DNA from: Dyadobacter sp. CY345
GTDB taxonomy: Bacteria > Bacteroidota > Bacteroidia > Cytophagales > Spirosomataceae
Direction: 5' to 3'
Assembly (NCBI RefSeq): GCF_021502725.1
Contig: NZ_JAKFFS010000007.1
Location: 124,001 to 188,000, forward strand
Length of the DNA: 64,000 nucleotides
Below are positions 17,759-27,100 of this stretch, piece by piece (the first letter of the stretch is position 1; the number at the start of each line of letters is the position of its first letter). The position numbers and the translations under genes are program-made. Below the pieces are notes generated by a model that saw only the letters and a list, made by a program, of their open reading frames with translations, searched no databases and had not been told where the DNA came from.

Positions 17759-19021
17759 ATGAAAAAAAGTATCCTTTTTTTGATTTCATTATTTTTATTT
17801 AAATCAGTATTTGGACAAGATTCAACAAAAATCATTTTCACAGAAGAACCGGATACACTTGTAAAGCAACGTTTTATTGACAGGTATGACAATGTTTTCA
17901 TGACGAAGGTACCGACGCGGCATATGTTTAAAATTGGGATTTCGCAGTATTATCAGCCAATTCAATTTTCGCTAAGTGACGATAAAATTCTAAATAACTC
18001 GTCGTTGATGCTCGGATATGAGTTTAAGTTTCTACCTGCTTTTTCCATTGCGCTTTCCAGTCATTTACCGGTTTATTCAGCAGAAATACCTTCCAGGTAT
18101 ATCGGATATAACTTTGTATATGATGCCCAATTAAAGTGGTTTTTTGATATGAAAAATAGAATCAGGGAGGGGAAAAGCGCAAACAATTTTAGTGGCAACT
18201 ATATTGCTGTAAATTACACTTTGACAGGCGAGCCGGTAGATCGGAAAAATGATGAGACGATCGGCATAAAAGTTGGTTTTCAACGGAGGGTACTGAATTC
18301 TGGATTTCTTGACTTTGCGTTTGCTTTTCAACAGCAAGATATCGGATTCAGCTATGGCATTACCAAACTATGGCAATTTTCAACTCAAATAAGCTTCGGA
18401 TATGCTTTTGGCGACTGGGTAAGCTCCAAAAAACGGCCATTGTGTGACATTCTGCTCTGTGAAGAAGAAATCGCAAATCAGTGGAAGATCAAAGTCCCTG
18501 AATTGACTTTTGGTTATTATCTGAATCGCATGAGATATGGTGTAGCGTATGAACACATGATCAAACGTACGCCATTTTCATTAAACTGGCAGTATGACCT
18601 TAATTTAATGCAGGGGTATAGCTATACAAAAGGTTCTGTATATCCCACTGTATTAGACACCTATGGCTCTGTTGTTACCAAAGAGATCACCCAATTTTTT
18701 ACGTTGCAGCCACGATATTACTTTCTTCAGAAAAGAAATCAAAGGCGAGGGCGCAACACTAATTCACTATCGGGATTTTATGCAGGGATTAACGCCGAGT
18801 ATGCAATGCATCACGGTCACCATAATACAATGAGCGGGCAACCTGATGTCAACTTGGCCAAATATACAATTTATTCCGGATTGCTATTAGGCATTCAACA
18901 ACGTTTGTTCCAACATGGCTATCTGGATTTTAACACATCCTTTAATCATAAACACGAGTTTTCATCTTCCGTTAATTCTACCGGATTCAGAGGCAATCTG
19001 GGTCTTGGATTTGCCTTTTAA
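17759..19021 (+). CDS. Predicted outer-membrane beta-barrel protein, paralogue A
   Basis: 420 residues with a signal peptide at 1-20. The mature start PDTLVKQRFIDRYDNVFMTK, then VPTRHMFKIGISQYYQP, is nearly identical to the next gene. The remainder alternates polar and aromatic residues (FSTQISFGYAFGDW, LTFGYYLNRMRYGVAYEHMI, FFTLQPRYYFLQKRNQ) and ends GNLGLGFAF, with the terminal Phe of an outer-membrane barrel. It has a conserved CDILLCEEE segment with two Cys four residues apart, shared with its paralogue. It is cotranscribed with the sigma module (27-bp gap). I cannot name a ligand. Confidence 0.7.
   Translation: MKKSILFLISLFLFKSVFGQDSTKIIFTEEPDTLVKQRFIDRYDNVFMTKVPTRHMFKIGISQYYQPIQFSLSDDKILNNSSLMLGYEFKFLPAFSIALSSHLPVYSAEIPSRYIGYNFVYDAQLKWFFDMKNRIREGKSANNFSGNYIAVNYTLTGEPVDRKNDETIGIKVGFQRRVLNSGFLDFAFAFQQQDIGFSYGITKLWQFSTQISFGYAFGDWVSSKKRPLCDILLCEEEIANQWKIKVPELTFGYYLNRMRYGVAYEHMIKRTPFSLNWQYDLNLMQGYSYTKGSVYPTVLDTYGSVVTKEITQFFTLQPRYYFLQKRNQRRGRNTNSLSGFYAGINAEYAMHHGHHNTMSGQPDVNLAKYTIYSGLLLGIQQRLFQHGYLDFNTSFNHKHEFSSSVNSTGFRGNLGLGFAF
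17876..17926 (+). repeat. 51-bp segment duplicated in the adjacent paralogue (copy 1)
   Basis: This segment encodes IDRYDNVFMTKVPTRHM. It matches 19167-19217 at 49 of 51 bases, while most of the two genes has drifted much further apart at DNA level. Confidence 0.85.
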
Positions 19022-19049
19022 CAATACTTAAAAATATCAACGTGATCCA

Positions 19050-20351
19050 ATGGAAAAGATAGTAGCCCTGATTTTTTTTAGTTTGCTAATAAACATATCC
19101 TTCGCGCAGGATACCACGAGAATATTTTTTACAGAGGAAAGTGATACGCTTATAAAACAGCGTTTCATTGACAGGTATGAAAACGTTTTCATGACGAAGG
19201 TACCGACGCGGCATATGGTGAAGGTTGGTTTATCACAATACTACCAAGTGGTCCCTTACCCATTGACCGACGATAAGACATTGAATAACCTGTCGCTTCA
19301 CGTCGGTTATGAGGTTAAATTCCTTCCTGCATTTTCATTGGCATTATCAGGTCATTTCCCTTTGTATGGAATTCAAAGACCCGTTAAAGAGTCTTTTCAA
19401 AATACTGTATTAGACGCGCAGCTGCGTTGGTTTGTCAATATGCGCAAAAGAATCAATATGGGCAAAAGCGCGAATAATTTTAGCGGCAACTATATGGCCC
19501 TCTTTTACAATATTCCAGGAACACTCAATAATGATCCCAAGGCAGGACTTAAATTTGGGTTTCAAAGAAGGTTTTTGAATCATGGATTTATGGACTTTTC
19601 ATTTGCTGTGTTCAAACCCGTCTCTGATTACTACTCCTATGGGTTTGGAACCCTTGGGTTACAATTTTCAACACAAGCCAGCTTTGGCTTTGCTATTGGA
19701 GATTGGAAGAAATCATCTACCGCCCCATTTTGTGATATCTTACTCTGTGATGAGTTCCAGGGGCAGCAATGGAAAATCAGGCTTCCTGAACTTACTGTCG
19801 GCTATTATTTAAATAGAATTCAGACTGGTGTAGCTTTTGAACGGAAAATCAAAACTTCTCCCTGGACTATCAACGTGCAATTGGACGCAGCAATGAACAA
19901 TGGCTTCAATTATCTTCGATATGACCATGAGGTAACAATTGGATATGGCAATAACGACCAACGCATTACGAAGATATTTCCTTATGCGAACGTTTATTCC
20001 CGCGAAAAAATCCTGATTCTGTCGTTGCAGCCAAGGTATTATTTTATGCAAAAAAGCAAAAGGCTCAAAGGAAAGGGAGGCAATGGACTTTCAGGTTGGT
20101 ACGCCGGCTTGCATACTGAATATAACTATTATAAAGGCAAGCATAGTGGCTCGGCAATTCCAGACGAGGATTTGATCAGTGAAACAAATATTGTCCAGGC
20201 CGGCCCTTTGGTAGGCTTCCAACTTCGAGTATTCCGGCGCGGATATCTGGACATAAATACTTCCTACAACGTCAAAGACCAACTGAAAAGTGCGGAAACC
20301 TCATTCGGTTTAAGAACAAATATTGGCATCGGGTTAGCACTTGGACGTTAA
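19050..20351 (+). CDS. Predicted outer-membrane beta-barrel protein, paralogue B
   Basis: 433 residues with a signal peptide at 1-19. It is a tandem paralogue of the gene before it, sharing DTLIKQRFIDRYENVFMTKV, KSANNFSGNYMAL, FCDILLCDE, LPELTVGYYLNRIQTGVAFE and LSLQPRYYFMQKSKR. It ends NIGIGLALGR. The periodic strand pattern and lack of internal hydrophobic helices support an outer-membrane barrel. The paired Cys in CDILLCDE are conserved and may form a disulfide on a periplasmic or surface loop. The 28-bp gap to paralogue A indicates one operon. Function unknown. Confidence 0.7.
   Translation: MEKIVALIFFSLLINISFAQDTTRIFFTEESDTLIKQRFIDRYENVFMTKVPTRHMVKVGLSQYYQVVPYPLTDDKTLNNLSLHVGYEVKFLPAFSLALSGHFPLYGIQRPVKESFQNTVLDAQLRWFVNMRKRINMGKSANNFSGNYMALFYNIPGTLNNDPKAGLKFGFQRRFLNHGFMDFSFAVFKPVSDYYSYGFGTLGLQFSTQASFGFAIGDWKKSSTAPFCDILLCDEFQGQQWKIRLPELTVGYYLNRIQTGVAFERKIKTSPWTINVQLDAAMNNGFNYLRYDHEVTIGYGNNDQRITKIFPYANVYSREKILILSLQPRYYFMQKSKRLKGKGGNGLSGWYAGLHTEYNYYKGKHSGSAIPDEDLISETNIVQAGPLVGFQLRVFRRGYLDINTSYNVKDQLKSAETSFGLRTNIGIGLALGR
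19167..19217 (+). repeat. 51-bp segment duplicated in the adjacent paralogue (copy 2)
   Basis: Second copy of the near-identical segment, encoding IDRYENVFMTKVPTRHM. The two differences from copy 1 are C to A (Asp to Glu) and a silent T to C. Confidence 0.85.
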
Positions 20352-20478
20352 TAATAGAGACAACCGGTCAAATTAAAAGAAAGGGGAAAATCGTTGAATT
20401 AGCGAATCTGGCCAAGATTCTTTCATTACCGGTTTTGGATTAGCGTTTTAGTTTATATATGCATATTTCGTAAATTGA

Positions 20479-20913
20479 ATGCCAAAGTTTTCCAGTTATA
20501 CATTAGCCATAATCATTTTAATCATGCTGTCAGTAGTCACTTATTTACATAATCGGAGTGATGTTACGCCGCCGGTTAGCAAAAGAAATCCTAACGGATA
20601 CAGATTTTATGCCGGGGTCACGAAGATTAATGAGTACCTTTTTCACCTTGGTAACGAATGCCGTCGAGGCCAGTTTGAAGTCGCCCAGAATACTTTCCTG
20701 GATATGCAGCAGGATTGGCAGCGGCTGGATGTGTTGGTTAAATCAATTCCGGATACAAGTTTTCAAAAAAATTACTGGCCGTCGGACAGTCTTCATAATC
20801 TTGAAAAATATCTGAATGAACTTTATTTGACGAATGATCGTGAGCAACAACCGATGACGATCATTAAAGAGATAAAACGAATAAATAGTAAAATTGACAG
20901 AATGCGGAAGTGA
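20479..20913 (+). CDS. Small membrane-anchored hypothetical protein
   Basis: 144 residues. An N-terminal transmembrane helix (residues about 7-23, YTLAIIILIMLSVVTYL) is followed by an extracytoplasmic helical domain (KINEYLFHLGNECRRGQFEV, then FLDMQQDWQRLDVLVKSIPD) ending in a basic coil. The layout recalls small anchored helical-bundle proteins of the DUF4363 type, but I would not assign that family. It lies 127 bp after paralogue B and is closed by a strong terminator, so it may end the first sigma operon. Confidence 0.58.
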   Translation: MPKFSSYTLAIIILIMLSVVTYLHNRSDVTPPVSKRNPNGYRFYAGVTKINEYLFHLGNECRRGQFEVAQNTFLDMQQDWQRLDVLVKSIPDTSFQKNYWPSDSLHNLEKYLNELYLTNDREQQPMTIIKEIKRINSKIDRMRK

Positions 20914-20965
20914 AAATTTTGTCTAAATGAGCTCAAAGATTTCAAATGTCTATTTCTTTTTCCAG

Positions 20966-21009
20966 ACCCTTAATCCGAGTTTCAACTCATTGCGATTAAG
21001 GGTTTTTTT
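20966..21009 (+). terminator. Rho-independent terminator ending the first sigma module
   Basis: ACCCTTAATC and GATTAAGGGT pair perfectly over 10 bp around an 18-base loop and run into seven T. It lies 52 bp after the stop at 20913. Confidence 0.88.
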
Positions 21010-21142
21010 ATGATAAAGTTTTTTACGATTCGAGATAAGGATTGTGTTGTCTTTAAAGGTTCTGAAAGTAGACTGATCCTATGCTATTTTTCAATCCAGT
21101 AGGTATTTAGATAGTTTTCCGTATACCAGGCAACCTTTTCTA

Positions 21143-21736
21143 TTGCCCAATTCTTATTGTAGTAATTCGTCCCTGACAATTTTGATAACACTTTCCAACA
21201 TTTACGATGCTCAAAAAAATGATGTTCGTGCGCATCGGATAATTTTTGATACCTATGGAAAGTCGCTATACCGGTTGGCAAAACGGTATTTATCCGTGTC
21301 TGACAAAGCTGAGGACGCAGTGGCGGAGTCATTTTTTATCATTCTAAAAAAGATAAATACTTGTCATTTTCTGGCAATACCTCCATTCGAAATGTGGATG
21401 AGGAAAATTGTTGTCAATGAATGTCTTAGAATTTTGAAGAAAGATAAACGATTTGAGATATTGTCCGAAACTGAGGATTTGAGTTTTGTTGTCGACGACG
21501 AAACAATTGAAAACCTAACCGCAGAGGAAATTTTAAAGGTTATCGGAGCGTTGCCGACAGGTTACCGTACAGTATTTAATCTGTATCAAATAGAAGGATA
21601 TTCTCATTCGGAAATTGCTGAAATGTTGAATATTACGATTGGGACTTCGAAGTCTCAGTTGAGCAAGGCAAAGAGTTTATTGCAAAAGAAAATTATTGAG
21701 CTTGACCCGTCTTATGCAAAACGAAAAGTTATTTAA
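21143..21736 (+). CDS. RNA polymerase sigma factor, ECF subfamily (non-ATG start)
   Basis: Up to 197 residues. Region 2 is at about 35-95 (IIFDTYGKSLYRLAKRYLSV, DKAEDAVAESFFIILKK, then FEMWMRKIVVNECLRILK). Region 4 is at about 130-185 (ALPTGYRTVFNLYQIEGYSH, SEIAEMLNITIGTSKSQLSK). No ATG lies in frame between the upstream stop at 21074 and the sigma-2 core. The usable starts are TTG at 21143 or TTG at 21182; the second leaves 18 residues before the core and is equally likely. The weak start may keep the level low. The stop overlaps the next gene by 23 bp. It is about 30% similar in style to the first sigma factor, not a recent copy. Confidence 0.87.
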   Translation: MPNSYCSNSSLTILITLSNIYDAQKNDVRAHRIIFDTYGKSLYRLAKRYLSVSDKAEDAVAESFFIILKKINTCHFLAIPPFEMWMRKIVVNECLRILKKDKRFEILSETEDLSFVVDDETIENLTAEEILKVIGALPTGYRTVFNLYQIEGYSHSEIAEMLNITIGTSKSQLSKAKSLLQKKIIELDPSYAKRKVI

Positions 21737-22457
21737 AAAAATAAAAGATATCGTGCTCCGGAAAACTAACGATTCAGACGATTGGGATCCGGAAAAGGTA
21801 TGGCTGAAAATTGAAAAAAGGCAGAACCGGAAACTTGCGTGGCTTTGGTTATCAGCCCTTGCTGCCTGTCTGGTATTAGGTATTGGTATATCGTTTATTA
21901 TTCTCAAAACAACTGATAATCAATTATCTAAGTCCAGTTTAGCCGGCAAAACCCCAGATGTTCTTAAACGGGAAAGACTTGTTAAAAACTTACCTGACAA
22001 GTCGAGTGAAACAATAAATGCAAAATTAAGACCCAGCCTTAAAGTAAGCCTTCGTCACTTGATCGCAGATGGAGATAAAGGACGCGGACGTCACTTGGTT
22101 CAAGAGAATGACTCTGCACAGGAAGACTCCTCTTATCGTGTTTTAGCAAGTTCTCTTCAAGTATTTGAGCCACCAAAAGACTCCATAACGAGGGCAGAGA
22201 ATGAGCCGTCTGGCAATCTGTTCAGGCCGGAAAAAGTACTCATAGCAGAAATTGAACTTCCTAATGATAGGGCAGAAGAAGCACCATCAATAAGACGGAT
22301 GTTTGAGACTGCAAAGAAGGAGCGGGAATCCAGAAAAATACGCGTGAACCTTGGCGCCCATAGAAAAAAAACGGCCCTGTGGTCATTTGTTCAGCATAGT
22401 TTTATCGAAAATTCTACTCATCCGGATTCAGGGTTTCTTTTTAAAAGAACATATTAA
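21714..22457 (+). CDS. Membrane-anchored probable anti-sigma factor (second module)
   Basis: 247 residues from the ATG at 21714, which lies inside the end of the sigma gene; a TTG at 21696 would add six residues. A short cytoplasmic start (KIKDIVLRKTNDSDDWDPEK, VWLKIEKRQNRKL) precedes one transmembrane helix at about 42-66 (LAWLWLSALAACLVLGIGIS). A charged, low-complexity extracytoplasmic part follows. The W-x-x-x-x-V-W-x-x-I-E element is like the duplicated FVWEAIE motif of the first module's anti-sigma candidate, which supports the same role. There are no zinc ligands. Translation is coupled to the sigma gene by the overlap. Confidence 0.62.
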   Translation: MQNEKLFKKIKDIVLRKTNDSDDWDPEKVWLKIEKRQNRKLAWLWLSALAACLVLGIGISFIILKTTDNQLSKSSLAGKTPDVLKRERLVKNLPDKSSETINAKLRPSLKVSLRHLIADGDKGRGRHLVQENDSAQEDSSYRVLASSLQVFEPPKDSITRAENEPSGNLFRPEKVLIAEIELPNDRAEEAPSIRRMFETAKKERESRKIRVNLGAHRKKTALWSFVQHSFIENSTHPDSGFLFKRTY

Positions 22458-22493
22458 ATTTTAGAAAACGCAACCACTTTTTACTTATTAGCC

Positions 22494-23564
22494 ATGAAAA
22501 TTTTATTATTATTTCTTTGTGCAGCGCTGCTTACACCTGCCCACGCAATCGTTCCTGACACTATCATTTTAAACGCCGGGAAAAACAGCAAGGTAATTTT
22601 CTACGGGAAATCGGCTCAGGACTTGAAAAATCTTGAAATGCTGGATCTCAACAAAATTATCAGGGAACTTAACCAGAGGCAAAATGGCGCTGATACGATT
22701 TCCAGACAGTTAGTGAAACTGGATGAGAAGGGTTATTTAAATCCATCACTCGGTGACCCAAAAATATCCTGGAAGCAAAAGTATATGGCAAACACGTACC
22801 TCAATCTTTATGTTGGCAGGGGAAATGACCACGGGCGATATATTTTTTTTCAGCCTCCACCGGCGCTCTTAAATCATCAGACTGCTAAATTGACAAGTGA
22901 AATTATCATGCAGAATAAGCTGAGCACTAGTTTAGCAGTTGTCCACGATATAATAATAGCAGATGGAACAAAATATACATTTGGGCTTCGTTACGGTTTG
23001 GGCGTTGGATTCAATTTGAATCGTTATGTTCATTGGACATTATTACAGTCTGTCGGCAGTGCCGAGGTCGTTGAAATTGCTCAAAGATCTCAGAATTTGA
23101 TTAAAAATGAAAAAATAGAGGCTTTGCAATCTGATTTCAGTGCTTTTCAAAGTTACTTTCAGATTGCTCCAAAACTTTCAATTAAGAATTTGAAAGGGCA
23201 AACGACCTTCTTCCTGAGCGCAGGAGCCAGATTAAATTATGACAGGTTTTTTGAAAATGTTAATCCAGCAGCTTATTCGTCAGGTATGTCTATAAATTCC
23301 ACGCGAGGAGTGATTACCACTTCACACGGTCCCGTTATAAGTGGTGGAAGATATAGCGCTTATAGTGAAAAAAACAGTGTTGGCCTGAGTTATATGGCAG
23401 AAGTCGGTTACAAGTGGATTGGCATATTTGTCAACCTCTATCCTGAAAATGTGATTTTGACAACCAGGCTAATGGACAAGACTGATCGTCCTGAATCAGG
23501 TTTCGTTAAAGACAAAAAGGGGAAAATAGGTTATATTTCTTTTGGTATCAAATTAGGACGCTAA
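22494..23564 (+). CDS. Predicted outer-membrane or exported beta-rich protein
   Basis: 356 residues with a signal peptide at 1-18 (LLLFLCAALLTPAHA). The first 100 residues include a helical part (LEMLDLNKIIRELNQR) and DEKGYLNPSLGDPKISWKQK. Then comes a strand-rich region (GLRYGLGVGFNLNRYVHWTL, TFFLSAGARLNYDRFF, LSYMAEVGYKWIGIFVNLYP) ending KIGYISFGIKLGR. The end matches the style of the barrels of module one (LGLGFAF, GIGLALGR). It is 36 bp after the anti-sigma gene and is probably the output or sensed partner of the second sigma module. Confidence 0.62.
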   Translation: MKILLLFLCAALLTPAHAIVPDTIILNAGKNSKVIFYGKSAQDLKNLEMLDLNKIIRELNQRQNGADTISRQLVKLDEKGYLNPSLGDPKISWKQKYMANTYLNLYVGRGNDHGRYIFFQPPPALLNHQTAKLTSEIIMQNKLSTSLAVVHDIIIADGTKYTFGLRYGLGVGFNLNRYVHWTLLQSVGSAEVVEIAQRSQNLIKNEKIEALQSDFSAFQSYFQIAPKLSIKNLKGQTTFFLSAGARLNYDRFFENVNPAAYSSGMSINSTRGVITTSHGPVISGGRYSAYSEKNSVGLSYMAEVGYKWIGIFVNLYPENVILTTRLMDKTDRPESGFVKDKKGKIGYISFGIKLGR

Positions 23565-24149
23565 CAATAATCTTCCAATTAACATAGGTTAAGTTATTCC
23601 CTCTATTCTCATCACTATTACAGTGAAATAAATTTCAGTTTAACCTATAACAGTTTAACTGAAATTTGTCTTATTCCTCGTCTTATGCTTCTTGATCAGT
23701 CGCAGAGCATTTACATAAATACTCCTTGAAGGAGTAAGGTTAACATAAACATGGCTCAAAATCGTTAGTAAAGTGTATTCAGGACACTATTTATAACGCT
23801 CTTTATTTCTTTTCGTATATAGCATAGCGGTAATTTCTGTTAAGCTGTTTTTGTATTTTAGAAGTATTCTGTTTTTGGTTTACGATCAGGATGCTAACGT
23901 GTTATATAGTGCAACTTGAATTTTGGAGATTTTCTAAATAAGACGAAACTTAGGTTATGTTTGGATATTATACGCTAATAATCTATTTAATTCCTAAATT
24001 CGTACTACGTCGGATAGAAAAAGTTTTATGCAAACTTTTTTAATTTTAATCTTTATGATATTATTACGTAGAAAATGTTTGCGCTTTACCCACTGATGAA
24101 GATACTTATTGAATAGTTGAAATTGCTTTGCGATTAACAAGGAAAAAAA
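23565..24149. other. 585-bp intergenic region with nested inverted repeats
   Basis: Between a beta-barrel gene and the large kinase gene. It contains the hairpin at 23630-23667, an overlapping 9-bp pair (ATAGGTTAA at 23584 and TTAACCTAT at 23640), and a 7-bp palindrome ACTCCTTGAAGGAGT at 23721-23735. The remaining 400 bp are AT-rich. I saw no gene and no clear TAnnTTTG promoter near the kinase start. Confidence 0.5.
23630..23667 (+). terminator. Probable terminator hairpin after the second sigma module
   Basis: AAATTTCAGTT and AACTGAAATTT are exact 11-bp complements around 16 bases. A weak T-rich stretch (GTCTTATTCCTCGTCTT) follows. The stem is AT-rich, so it is weaker than the other terminators here. 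Confidence 0.5.
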
Positions 24150-27100
24150 ATGGTGGACCAGAATTTTTCGAACTCGGTATTTAAAGCCCTGCCGACGCCG
24201 ACGATTGTTTTACTGCCAGATGCTCCTACATTCACTGTTGTCTGTGCGAATGATGCTTATCTGGAAATGGTGCAACTGGGCGAATCCGACCTGGAAGGGA
24301 AAGGTTTTTTTGATGCTTTTCCAAACCATCCTTATGTGAAACCGCCGGAGTGGAAAAGCCTTTTTGAAAAACTTCTACAAGACAAACTTCCAAATAAAAC
24401 ACCTGTTTTTGAATTTCCGGTGCCTGATAAGGCGACGCACCTTTTGCAAATCAGAAACCTTATTTCATCAAATACGCCGATATTTGATGATAACAATGAG
24501 GTAAAATATATCATCCGTTCAGTGTCTGATATCACGGAGCTCGTAAAAACGGAGATAAATGAAAAAACGTCGGCAGCCAGCCTGGATAAAAATGAAAAGT
24601 TTCTGATAGAGACGCAAAGAATAGCAAAAGTTGGAAGTTGGGAGGTTGATATGGAAAGCCGCTTATTGAAGTGGACGGATGTCGCTCGGGAAATTCATGA
24701 GGTTGAATCGGGGAATGAGATTGATTTTGATACAGTAAGTAGTTTTTACAGTCAGGGAAAAGACTGGGAAGCCCTGAGTTTTGTCATCCAGCGAGCCGCT
24801 CAGCAGGGAGAGTTTTTCGATCTGGAGGTAAGTATGATCAGCGCGAAAGGAAATTTGAGGTGGGTGCGGACAACAGGTCTTGGAGAACTGAAAGACGGTA
24901 GGTTCGCTCGTTTGTATGGCACTATGCAGGATATTACTGATCGCAAGGTCATTGAAGAAGAACTTCTGGAAGCAAAAAACAAATTCGAATCACTGATTCA
25001 AACCGTTGATGGAATTGTTTGGGAAACGGATGTTGTTACGCATGAATTTACATTTGTAAGCAATCAGGTCAAAACAATTCTTGGTTATTCTCCGCAAGAG
25101 TGGATGGATACTCCTCATTTTTGGGAGAATCACATCCACGTGGATGACCGTGAAGAAGCCATTCGATTTTGCATAGAAAAGTCGAAGATATCCCGAAATT
25201 ATGATTTCGATTATCGGATGATTCATGCGAACGGAAGTCTTGTCTGGATAAAGGACATGGTTTCGGTGATTCAGGAAGGTGGAAAAAATACGAAACTGCG
25301 CGGAGTAATGATTGACATTACCGAAGCGAAACGTTTTACGGAATTGGAGCGACTGGAAAAAACCGTTCTAGAACTTAATTCTCAGAAAAATTCTACAATC
25401 ACCGAAGTTTTGACGACTTACATTTTAGGGATAGAACAAATTTTCCCAAAAATGCTTTGTTCCATTCTCCAGGTTAAGAACAGGCAACTTTATAACTGGG
25501 CCTCTCCCTCATTGCCTGCGGTTTATATTGAATCCATCGAAGGTATTCCGGCGTTAGAAAATGTCGGATCATGCGGAACGGCGGCTTTTCTTAAAGAAAT
25601 AGTAATTGCCAGTGATATAGAAAATGACAGCCGCTGGGCCGGATTCAAACAATTGGCACTTCCTTTTCAACTTCGTGCTTGCTGGTCTCATCCGGTTATT
25701 AATTCCGAGGGAGAGGTGATGGCTACTTTTGGAATTTATTATAATGAAATAAGATCGCCGCAATCAGAGGAAGTTGAGACAATTGATCGGTTTACGGCGA
25801 TCCTAAGAATTATTTTGGAAAACAGGCATAATTCCGATCTTTTGGAGGAAAACACCCAGTTGATGAAACAGGGACAGGAACTGGCTCATTTTGGCAACTG
25901 GCAATGGGATTTTTACAATGATAAAGCAACCTGGTCTGATTCGCTTTTCGCAATTTATGGACTCGATAAGGTCAATTTCAAAGCTTCATTTCAAAGTTAT
26001 CAGGAGATTTTACATCCAGACGACAGGCAAAATGTAGTGGACAAAATTAAGGGCGTCCTGAATACAAGAAAAGATATTGTTTTTGAAGAAAGAGTCATAC
26101 GTCCGACTGGCGAGATCCGTCATTTAAAATCCTGGGGCCGACTAAAAACTGATTTGAACGGGATGCCGGTAAAAATGATTGGCGCTTGTCTGGATATTAC
26201 AGAAGGAAAAAAGGTCCAAAGGGATTTGAAAGCAAGCGAATCCCGCCTATTGACGCTCGTAGAGGAGTTAAAATCAAGTAATGCCAGATATGAATACGTG
26301 AACAAAGCCACGCGTGATGCTATTTATGACTGGAACATGGCGACAGATCATATTGCCTGGGGTGATGGTTTTAACCGGCTATTTGGCTATGAAGTAAATC
26401 GTGAGCGGTATCCTGTTAATAAATGGGCGAGCCTGATACATGAGTCTGATGTCGATTTTGTTGGTAAAAGTTTATCAGCTGCATTGCAAAATCGAACTCA
26501 ACATAACTGGCGTGCTGAGTATCAATTCCGAAAAGCGGATGGCACGTATGCTTTTGTTCAGGAGAATGGTTATATAATTCGTAACCCGGAGGGGGATGTC
26601 ATCCGGATGATCGGAGTGCTTCGGGACGTGTCACAAAGGAAAAAAACGCAGCTAAAATTAGTTCGAAAATCGGCGTTGCTTGCTGCAATAGCTGAGGTTA
26701 ATAGCAGTCTTCTGCAATATGATAACTGGCTCAACGCAATTGATCATTCCTTCGCCATTGTTGGTGCTGCCATAAATGTGGACAGGGTTTATTATTTTGA
26801 GAATTTCACAGATCCTGTATCAGGGAAAATTTACTGTAATCAGCGGCTGGAATGGAATTCCGGCAGATTTGAGTCTCAGGCGAATAATCCGGAATTGCAA
26901 AACGTGCCCCACGAAACGCTGGCGGATCTTGTTTCACCTCTCGAAAAAAACAAGCCCTATATTGGAATCGTAAGCAACTTGCCGGATTCGGAATTCAAAA
27001 GTAGCTTGATAGCGCAAGAGATTAAATCGCTTTTGATATTTCCGGTTTTTGCGAAAAACAAATTTTACGGATATATCGGTTTTGACGATTGTCAAAACGA

